Assembly (NCBI GenBank): GCA_035551935.1
Contig: DASZMJ010000410.1
Coordinates: 1-37,644, forward strand
Direction of reading: 5' to 3'
Length of the DNA stretch: 37,644 bases
Source of the DNA: DASZMJ01 sp035551935
GTDB lineage: Bacteria > Planctomycetota > Planctomycetia > Isosphaerales > Isosphaeraceae
Part shown: one piece after another, positions 30,387-37,644 of the stretch
Numbering within the stretch: position 1 is the first letter of the stretch
Layout: every line of letters begins with the position of its first letter
Position numbers and translations under genes: made by a program
The notes under the pieces: generated by a model
What the model was told of the DNA's origin: nothing
Databases searched by the model: none
What the model saw: only the letters and a program-made list of their open reading frames with translations

Positions 30387-33365
30387 TCAGAGGTCGTCCT
30401 CCTGGTCGGGGTCGATCTTGAGCCGCCGCAGGGCGTGGAGGAGGATGGTGCGGGTGCGGACGTTGGTCGGGTCGGCGAGGCGGGCGCCTCGGCGGAACAA
30501 CGCGATGGCGTCGTCGACCCGGCCGCGGTGCTCGAGGAAGCGGCCGGCGAAGTAGCAGAGGTCGGCCTTGCGCTTGCCCTCGGCCTGGTCGATCAGGGGG
30601 TCGAGCGCCTTCGGGTCGAGGGCGGCGTCGGGCCCCTTGGCCGCGGCGGCGCGGAGCAGGGCGACCAGGCCGTCGAGGGGCTCGTCGGCCTCGGGGATGC
30701 TCGCCCAGGCCCGGTCGCGCAGGGCGCGGTCGCCGACCTCGTCGGCGAAGTCGGCCAGGAACATCTGGAGGAGCCGTCGGGACGGGTCGGCGGGGGCGTC
30801 GCGGAGCAGCTCGATCCCCCGGCGGGGCTGGTCGGCCGCGACGTCGAAGAAGAGGAGGCCCTCCTGGTTGCGGGGGTCGAGACGCCCTCGCGGCGCGGCG
30901 ACCTGGTCCTCGGCGAACCGGCGGGCCGCCTCGACGTCGCCGCGGCCGGTGCGCTGGCAGAACAGGAACCACTCGACCGAGCCCCCGCCCTCGCTGTAGC
31001 GCTCCGACGACTGCCGGTACACCGCCTCGGCCAGGTCCCAGCGCCGCAGGCCCTCGTAGCACGCCCCCGCGGCCTGGAGCGCCCAGTGGGCGCCGGTCTC
31101 GGCGGCCGCCTCGACGTAGGGCAGCGCCTTCGAGAACTCGCGACGAGCGATGTAATACGAGGCCACCTCGACCCGCGCATGCGCGTGCTGCAGGCCGTGG
31201 TCTTCGGTCCTGGCCAGGAATTCCTCGAGCGTCTCCCGCCAGCGGTCGAGGCGGCCCGTCTCCTTGTACAGGTCGCCCAGGACCTCGTAGGCCCAGGCGT
31301 CGGGCGAGAGCTCGATGTAATGCCTCAGGTAGCGCTCCGCGATCGCGTAGGACTCATCCCGGCGTTGGAGCAGGGCGGTGTTGCCGATCCAGCCGAGGGC
31401 CGCGGGGCGGTCGGCGAACGGGCGGGCGTATTCGTCGATGTGGTCGCACACGGCGAGCCACTGCCGCAGGTCGCGGACCAGGCGGCCGGCACCGGCCGGC
31501 GCGTGCGGGCTGACCCGGATCAGGTGCTTGACCAGCGGCGTCTTGGCCTGCCGGACGCGCGACTCGCGGCGGGTCGCCAGCATCAGGTCGCGATAGGCCG
31601 CGTCGCTGTCGGCCATCGCCGCAGCGACCAGCTCGGGCGGGCCGTCGTAGCCGTCGCCGAGCGTCCCCCGGTCGGCCCGGTCCCCCCCCATGTCCTCGAG
31701 CATCGGCGCCTCGTTGAAGTCCAGGGCCGCGCGGTCGAGCCGGCCGGCGCCGGCGGAGAGCATCGCCGCCGCGTCGTCGATCGGCAGGGCCAGGCTCTCG
31801 ATGTAGAGCCGATACGGGTGGTCGCCGATGACCGGCAAGGCCGCCTCGACCTCGTCGCGCGTCGGCACGCCGAGGCTGTCGCGGAGGAACTCCAGCCGCC
31901 GCCGCGCCTGGATGAACTGGGTCTCCTGGACCAGCCGGCCGAGCGTCGCCCACGACGGCTCACCGGCATCCTCGGTCGCGTCGCCGGCCCGCACCAACGC
32001 CCGTGCCAGGTCGTGGACGTCGGCCTCGCGGCCGATCAGGTCGGCGACGCGGTCCGGCAGGCCCGGGGCCTCCTTCAGGCGGCTGGGCAGGGCCATCGCC
32101 AGCACCCGGGGCGCCGCCGCGGTGGCGCGATGCAGCTCGGCCAGGTCGCCCACGTCGTACAGCGCGTCGGCCAGCCGCAGGCACTCCGGCTCGGCGCGGA
32201 GGGCCTCCATCACCAGCTTGAGCTGCTGCTCGCGGCCGAAGGTGGGGTCCTCGATCGTCAGGTAGCGGAGCAGCGGCCCGATCCCCTCGAACTCGCCGGT
32301 CGCGAGCGTCGCCAGCCCCTGGGTGTCGAACCGGCAGAACGCGGCGACCAGCTCGCCCATCGGCTCCGACCCGCGGTCCGCCGGCAGCTTGGCGGCGACG
32401 TCGAGCTCGGCGAGGGCGGCGCGGTGCAGGCCAGCCAGGGCCAACGCGAAGGCCCGCCCCCGGGCCGCCGCGGCCGGCCGCGAGCCCCGGGCCACGAGCC
32501 GCTGCGCATACAGGAGGGACCTGGCCTCGAACGCCTTGTGCGCGGGGGACCAGTGGTGCTCGCTGAGCAGGCCGAGGGTCGCGTAGCCCCGCGACAGGCC
32601 GGCGAGGGCGGCGTCGGAGCGGGCCGCGGCGTGGAGGGCCCGGAGCGCCTCGTGCTGGGCCGTGAGCGTCGGCTTGCCGAGCCTGGCGGCGAGGCCGTCG
32701 GGGGGCGTGTCGGCGCCGCCCGCGCGCGAGCGATCCTCGACGCCGGCCCGGGCGAGCGCCTGGCGGAAGGCACCGCGCGAGAGGGCCTCGGCCCCCTCGA
32801 CGAGCGAGACGTAATCGGCCGACCCGCCGCGCTCGAACTTGACCTCCTGCGACCAGGTCGGCTCGCCCTGGCCGTCGCCGCCGCGGGCCTCGAGGCGGAT
32901 CGTCCCGTTCGGGTCGTCGGGCACGACCACGTCGAGCCGCGCCACCGCCGGCGTCGCGGGGAGGGGCTCGCCGAGCAGCTCGTCGCGGGTCCGGGCGCCC
33001 AATTCGTCGCGCGCGGCGACGAGCACGGCCTGGCAGACGACCTCGCGGGCCAGCGGCCCGCGCGGCTTCTCGGGATCGTTCAGGCCCGTCGTCGCCGCCT
33101 CGCCCTTGGGCCGCAGGGCCGCGACCACCGGGCCCTTGCCGCCGACGTCCTTGTAGACCGCGAAGTGGCCGACCAGCCCCTTGGGCTCCTCGGGCGCCGC
33201 CTCGCGTCGCGTCGCCGCCTCCTGGGCCATCCGCTTCTGGGCCGCCTCGAACTCGGCCCTCGGGTCCTGCGGCGGCCGGATGACGTAGACGTACACCGCC
33301 GCGGCGGTGAGGACCAGCAGCAAGCCCGCCAGCGCGAGCGTCCGTCCGAGCGTCGCACCCCCCAT
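30387..33365 (-). CDS. Large membrane-anchored helical-repeat (TPR-like) protein, function unknown
   Basis: 992 residues from ATG 33365, preceded by GGAGGTGG at good spacing; the in-frame Met at 33401 has no such site. One N-terminal transmembrane anchor (LGRTLALAGLLLVLTAAAVY) is followed by a periplasm-like region about 40-200 (PPQDPRAEFEAAQKRMAQEA). Degenerate TPR/SEL-like helices run from about 210 to the end (ALGWIGNTALLQRRDESYAI, DAWAYEVLGDLYKETGRLD, KALPYVEAAAETGAHWALQA). The C-terminus is acidic (DPDQEDDL). No catalytic motif is seen. It lies 177 bp downstream of the tricorn-like gene on the same strand. A scaffolding role is only inferred from the fold. Confidence 0.8.
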   Translation of the reverse strand: MGGATLGRTLALAGLLLVLTAAAVYVYVIRPPQDPRAEFEAAQKRMAQEAATRREAAPEEPKGLVGHFAVYKDVGGKGPVVAALRPKGEAATTGLNDPEKPRGPLAREVVCQAVLVAARDELGARTRDELLGEPLPATPAVARLDVVVPDDPNGTIRLEARGGDGQGEPTWSQEVKFERGGSADYVSLVEGAEALSRGAFRQALARAGVEDRSRAGGADTPPDGLAARLGKPTLTAQHEALRALHAAARSDAALAGLSRGYATLGLLSEHHWSPAHKAFEARSLLYAQRLVARGSRPAAAARGRAFALALAGLHRAALAELDVAAKLPADRGSEPMGELVAAFCRFDTQGLATLATGEFEGIGPLLRYLTIEDPTFGREQQLKLVMEALRAEPECLRLADALYDVGDLAELHRATAAAPRVLAMALPSRLKEAPGLPDRVADLIGREADVHDLARALVRAGDATEDAGEPSWATLGRLVQETQFIQARRRLEFLRDSLGVPTRDEVEAALPVIGDHPYRLYIESLALPIDDAAAMLSAGAGRLDRAALDFNEAPMLEDMGGDRADRGTLGDGYDGPPELVAAAMADSDAAYRDLMLATRRESRVRQAKTPLVKHLIRVSPHAPAGAGRLVRDLRQWLAVCDHIDEYARPFADRPAALGWIGNTALLQRRDESYAIAERYLRHYIELSPDAWAYEVLGDLYKETGRLDRWRETLEEFLARTEDHGLQHAHARVEVASYYIARREFSKALPYVEAAAETGAHWALQAAGACYEGLRRWDLAEAVYRQSSERYSEGGGSVEWFLFCQRTGRGDVEAARRFAEDQVAAPRGRLDPRNQEGLLFFDVAADQPRRGIELLRDAPADPSRRLLQMFLADFADEVGDRALRDRAWASIPEADEPLDGLVALLRAAAAKGPDAALDPKALDPLIDQAEGKRKADLCYFAGRFLEHRGRVDDAIALFRRGARLADPTNVRTRTILLHALRRLKIDPDQEDDL

Positions 33366-33542
33366 CGTCCACCTCCCCCGCGTCGCGCCCGCCCGCGCCA
33401 TCGCCGCGACACCCCGCGGCGTGACTCGGTCAAGACGCTAACATATCCACCCGCAAGTCGCAATCGTTGGACGGGTGGCCGATCCGCGGCGACGCGGGGC
33501 TGCGGGCCCGACGGCGGGACGACCCCTCCGCGCGATCCCGGC

Positions 33543-36500
33543 TCAGTCGCGGTGGCGGTCCGGGGGCTCGGGCCGGCGGGGAGGCCTGGCCGGGGCGGTC
33601 TTGAGGGCGTCGAGCACGACGGCGACGGCTTTCTCGAGCTGCGGGTCGCGCCCTTCGCGGACGGCATGGGGGTCGCACTCGACCTCGACGTCGGGCGCGA
33701 CGCCCACCCCCTCGATCTCCCAGGTCCCTTCGGGCGAGTAGAAGGCCGACAGCGGTGCCGAGACGAGGCCGCCGTCGATCAGCTCCGGGGTGCTGGAGTA
33801 GGAGGTCGCGGCGCCGACGGTCCTCGTGCCGACGAGCGGGCCGGCCTGCGCCCGGCGGAAGAACCAGGCGAGCTGGTCGCCCCCGGAGACCATCCCCTGG
33901 TTGATGAGCAGCGCCCTCGGGCCGAAGATCACGTCGATCGGCAAGGGATGGTCGATGCCGTCGCGGACGGCCCGGAGGCTCATCAAGGGGCGGACGATGG
34001 CCTCGACGACCGACAGCGGCTGCTTCCCGCCCTCGTTGTAGCGGCCGTCGACCAGGAGCCCCTCCTTGCCCACCTGCGCGTAGTAATGCCGCTTGAACGC
34101 GGCGAGGCCGTCGCGGCCGGTGTCGGGCAGGTGGACATAGGCCAGCCGGCCGCCGCCGAGGCGATCGACCATGCGGCGATTGGCCTCGACCCACGCCCGG
34201 CGCCGCAAGGGGCGGTCGTAGCCGATCGTCTCGACGGTGACGACCCGCGCCTTCTCGCCGTCGGGCGTCGGCCCCACGCGCAGGACGACGGGCTTGTACG
34301 CCAGGCCCTCCAGCGCCTCGTCGACGTCGGCCGGGGGCCGGACCTCGCGGCCATCGATCGCCAGCAGATACTCCCCCTCGCGGACGGCCGCGCCCGGGAC
34401 GGCCAGCGGGGCCTTGAGGTCGGTGTCGAGGGGATCGCCCTGGAAGATACGCGCGAAGCGGTAGCGGCCCTCCTCGACGCGGAGGTCGGCCCCGAGCAGG
34501 CCGATCGCGCGACCCCGGGGCCGGGACAGGTCCCCCTTCTCGACGTAGACGTGGCTGGCCGACAGCTCGCCGAGCATCTCGCCGAACAGGTCGTTCAGGC
34601 CGGCGCGGCTGCCGACTCCGTCGACGAACGGCGCGAACCGCGCCTCGGCCTCCTTCAGGTCGAGCCCGTGGTGCTTCGGGTCGTAGAAGAAATCCCGCTC
34701 GAGCCGCCAGACCTCCCGGTACATCTGCCGCCACTCGGCGCGCGGGTCGACGCGGACCTCCAGGTCGTCGAGGTCCAGCGCCTTGTCGTCGAAGCCCGTG
34801 CCGCCGGGGTCGAAGATGCCCCACGAGGGGGTCGGCATCATGTACCACTTCTTCCGCTTCTGGAAGGCGATCGCGCGGCCCGCCCGGTCGGCGTTCAGCC
34901 AGGAGACGCCGTCGAGGAGCTTGGTCAGCGACCCAGTCCGTACGTCGACGCGGTGCAGGGTCAGCTCGTCGCGGCGGCCGTCGTCGGCCGGGGGCCGCTC
35001 CAGGAGCAGCAGCGCGCCCGCGTCGGAGGGCAGGAGCCACGTGTAGTCGCGCGCCGGCACCGCCAGGCGTACGACCCGACGGGCGATCTCCTCGAAGTCG
35101 ATCTTCACCTCGGGGACGGTGCCCGGCGCAGGCAGCTCGTCGGTATCCTCCCCCTTCTCGCCGGGCTTCTTCCCCTCCTTCCCGTCGGCCCCCTCGCCCT
35201 TCGTGTGCTCGACATCGAAGAGGTTCGGCAGCGCGGGCGGGATCGGGACTCCGAGCGGGTCCTCCTTGCTGTCTCCCTCGTCTTGCGAGGGGGCCAGAGG
35301 CGACCTGCCGTCGGCCCGCAGCAGCACGAGATAAACCCCCCGGGTCGTCGGCCGGTCGTCGGCGGCGATGTCGAGCCCGAAGGTCGTCGGGCCGACGTCG
35401 GTGCTCGCGGTGAAGTAGAGGTACCGCCCCCCCGCGTCGAAGGCCGGGTCGCGGGCGTCGGCCGTACCGTCAGTGACCTGGTGGACCTTCCCGGACGGGA
35501 CCTCGCAGACGAAGACCGCGTGCAGGCGGTTCTCGAGCCGCTTGACGTACGCCAGCCAGCGGCCGTCGGGCGACCAGGCCGGGTCGAGCGTCGTGCGGGC
35601 GAACTGGTACGGCTCGCGGTCCACGCGCGTCGAACGGCCCGTCTCCAGGTCGAGCACCGACAGGACTTGCCGCTTGTCGGAGTAGGCCAAGCCGCTTGCC
35701 GTCGGGCGACCACGATAGGTGGAAGAAGTACGAGGGTGGGTCGCCGATCGCGAACTTGCGGACCGGCCCCAGGCCGTCCTGCGACCGGACGTGCAGCGCA
35801 TACTCGCCCGACTCGTCGGAGTAATAGGCGATCGACTTGCCGTCGGCAGACCAGGCCGGCTGGCGCTCGGCGACGCCGGGGGTCGACGTGAGGTTGCGGA
35901 TCGCCCCCTTGCTCGCCGGCACCGTCAGGATCTCGCCCCTCGCCTCGAATACCGCTCGCCGGGCGTTCGGCGCCGGGACGACCATCTGGACCGAGTCCCC
36001 GAGCCAGACGTGGCGGGGCCGCGCGGTGCCCAGCTCCTCCCCGAGCGTCACCTCGAGCCGGCGATCCTTCCCGGACTCCAGGTCGAGCAGGTGCAGCTCG
36101 CCGAGCCGCTCGTAGGCGATGACGCCGGGCGCGGCGGCGGCCGAGAGGATGTCGGTGCCGTCGGCGGTCGGCACCTTCGACAATCGCTTTGCGCCGACGT
36201 CCCAGGCGAACAGTCGCGCCGGCCCCTCGCGGTCGGAGAGGAAGTAGACGCGGTCGCCGACCCAGAGCGGGTTGGAGTCGTTGCAGCCGCCGGGGGGCCT
36301 GGGGATCGGCTCGACGCGCGAGTCGGCCAGGTCGGCCAGCCAGATCGGCGAGGCGGCCCCGCCGCGATAACGCTTCCAGGCGGCCTGAGAGTCGGGCGCC
36401 GAGCCGTGATAGCGATGGGGGACGTACGCCAGGCGGCGGCCGTCGGGGGAGAAGGCCCCCTGCTCGGCGGCCGGCAGCGGCAGCTCCTCGGCCGGCCCTC

Positions 36501-36930
36501 CCTCGGCCGGGCAGGTGAACAGCCGGCCGAAGTCGGCGAAGCTGGCGCGGTCGGACCGGAAGAGCACCCGCGCGCCGTCGGGCGACCAGCCGACGGCCGT
36601 GTCGACGGCGGGGTTGAAGGTGATCCGCTTCGCCTCGCCGCCGGCGGCCGCGATGACGAAGACGTCCCAGTTGCCGCCGGCCTGGCCGGTGAACGCGACG
36701 CGGGTGCCATCGGGCGAGAAGGTCGGGTCGGTCTCCATCCCCGGCTCGACCGTCAGCCGACGCGCCTCGCCGCCGCCGCGGCCGACGATCCAGAGGTCGT
36801 CGGCGTACGCGAAGACGACGTGCGACCGGCTCACCGCCGGCCTCCTCAGCCAGCGGGGCCCCTCCGCGCGGGCGCCCCCCGACCCGATCACCGCCAGCAG
36901 CGCCAGCACCGCCCGGGCTCGCCCTCGCAT
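33543..36930 (-). pseudogene. Tricorn protease homologue (TolB-type propeller + PDZ + S41 peptidase), frameshifted
   Basis: ATG 36930 (after GGAGG) opens a signal peptide (MRGRARAVLALLAVIGSGGA) and a run of WD/TolB-like blades (DPTFSPDGTRVAFTG, AVGWSPDGARVLFRSD). At HLSWSPDGKRL the frame shifts: CGGCTTGGCCTAC has one base too many, and removing one A at 35689-35690 on the plus strand restores KRLAYSDKRQVLSVLDL. The second frame holds the other blades, the C1 helical domain with His in GELSASHVYVEKG, a PDZ domain (GAAVREGEYLLAIDGREV) and the S41 site NQGMVSGGDQLAWFF (catalytic Ser). Repaired, it encodes 1128 residues, close to tricorn's usual length, with catalytic residues intact. As given, the N-terminal frame ends at 35470 and the C-terminal frame is 33543-35801. 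Either a real recent mutation or a sequencing error. Confidence 0.88.
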
Positions 36931-37521
36931 CGCGACCCTCCGCCCCCGCCGTCGCGGGGCGTCTGCACTGTGTCGATCGTGGCCTCGGGACAGGGAGCCA
37001 TCGGGGCGCGACGACCGCGGCCGGCGCCGACTCCCGGTCTCATCAGAAGTGAGTCTAAATCCGCGCACGGACTCCGGACAATCGAGCGCATGCGATGAGG
37101 CACGCGAGCTTCCTGCGGCCCGGAGCTCGATCCGATGTGGCAGTCGCATCGCGTTCGGACCACGAGGAGGGCGAGGACGACGGCGAACGCCGTGCCCGTG
37201 CCCGTTCGTGGAGGACCTGGAAACGGGGAGCCTATCCCTGTCATCGACCACGACCAGCGGGAGGGTCGCACGGTCGGCGACGCCGAGGTCCTCCCCCACC
37301 GCGGGGCGGCCGTTGGGTTCGTTTTCGCGCGCCGACCCAGGGACGGCCCAATTCCATTCAAATATTTTGATGTTTGTTGATATATTCTATCCATCTGTAC
37401 AGAACCACGTGCTTTTCCGGACAAATGATCCTCTCCTCCCCGGATCTCGGCGCGCACGGCGGACGCCGAGGGGGCGACCGATCCACGCCGACTTGTCAAA
37501 GAACCGGGGACGGCGCCGGCC
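36931..37521. other. Upstream region of the tricorn-like gene with an AT-rich patch
   Basis: About 590 bp without a convincing gene. It contains an AT-rich stretch at 37351-37400 (aaatattttgatgtttgttg…) in otherwise GC-rich DNA, a plausible promoter or regulatory zone. It also has a copy of the dispersed motif ttgggttcgttttcg at 37313-37327 and, on the minus strand, TTGACA near 37497 without a clear -10 partner. Confidence 0.45.
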
Positions 37522-37644
37522 TCAGCCGCGGCGGCGGGCCAGCGCCCGCTGCGCGCGACGCTGGCGACGGTTGCCGGCCGCGGGGGCCGGCGCCGCGGGG
37601 GCCGGCTTCGCGACCGGCATCGCGATCGTCGCCGGCCGCGCGGG
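37522..37644 (-). CDS. C-terminal fragment of an unidentified protein (runs off the window)
   Basis: The last 40 codons of a minus-strand frame: PATIAMPVAKPAPAAPAPAA, then a basic end GNRRQRRAQRALARRRG and a TGA stop at 37522. The Ala/Pro linker plus Arg-rich tail could suit a nucleic-acid-binding or ribosome-associated protein, but nothing here identifies it. The frame is open to the window edge, so coding status is moderate. Confidence 0.4.
   Translation of the reverse strand, partial: PARPATIAMPVAKPAPAAPAPAAGNRRQRRAQRALARRRG

Noticed and set aside
30435..35891. 1818-codon open frame on the plus strand opposite the TPR and tricorn genes
   Set aside because: It is antisense to two genes with clear motifs and has a low-complexity composition without any domain.

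Overview
The window looks like a chromosomal segment of a planctomycete, most likely an Isosphaeraceae- or Gemmataceae-type organism. Reasons: very high GC with long antisense open frames; a DUF1559/prepilin-type protein; DUF1573, PEP-CTERM and 'LEPPEGR' (planctomycete extracellular signal) proteins; an ECF sigma factor translationally coupled to a Ser/Thr kinase-TPR fusion; a tricorn-type S41 protease; and very large PAS hybrid histidine kinases. The lineage is inferred from protein families only; no rRNA is present.

Layout. 1-1.0 kb: edge of an IS630-like element next to an AraC regulator. 1.6-4.4 kb: STAS protein (-), secreted DUF1573 protein (+), a foldback repeat, and an Ldh-family dehydrogenase (-). 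4.6-6.7 kb is a scarred zone: transposase remnant, small hairpins, an internally shortened DUF1559 protein, and an SGNH hydrolase whose 3' end was rewritten by an inverted 35-bp duplication. 7.2-13.2 kb: two convergent hybrid histidine kinases separated by a sharp AT-rich island. 13.5-17.4 kb: a secreted TIM-barrel-like protein (+), a foldback repeat, and a two-gene minus-strand operon (membrane protein with a NAKxxxGPKTxEGK-type N-terminus, then an aldo/keto-reductase-like protein lacking the usual catalytic residues).

17.86-20.06 kb is the most striking part: 23 tRNA genes in about 2.2 kb, all on the minus strand, none encoding CCA, covering 16 amino acids, with no A34 anticodon. The Arg box is read by separate GCG, TCG and CCG tRNAs instead of an inosine-type ACG tRNA. 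Several members are structurally non-canonical: four have C33 instead of the near-universal U33; two have Leu anticodons but short (class I) variable loops; an Ala tRNA lacks U55; a Met(CAT) tRNA is only 69 nt; and two have bodies resembling Gly and Glu tRNAs with His and Thr anticodons. Long foldback elements of a shared design interrupt and flank the array. This is the best candidate here for an undescribed system.

20.4-25.9 kb: two exported surface-type proteins (LEP-signal and PEP-CTERM) diverge from an ECF sigma/Ser-Thr kinase-TPR signalling pair. 26-30.2 kb: a pyridine nucleotide-disulfide oxidoreductase diverges from a GH63/MGH1-like glucosidase. 30.4-36.9 kb: a 992-residue membrane-anchored repeat protein lies downstream of a tricorn-protease homologue broken by one apparent single-base insertion. 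The window ends in the Ala/Pro-rich, basic C-terminus of an unidentified protein.
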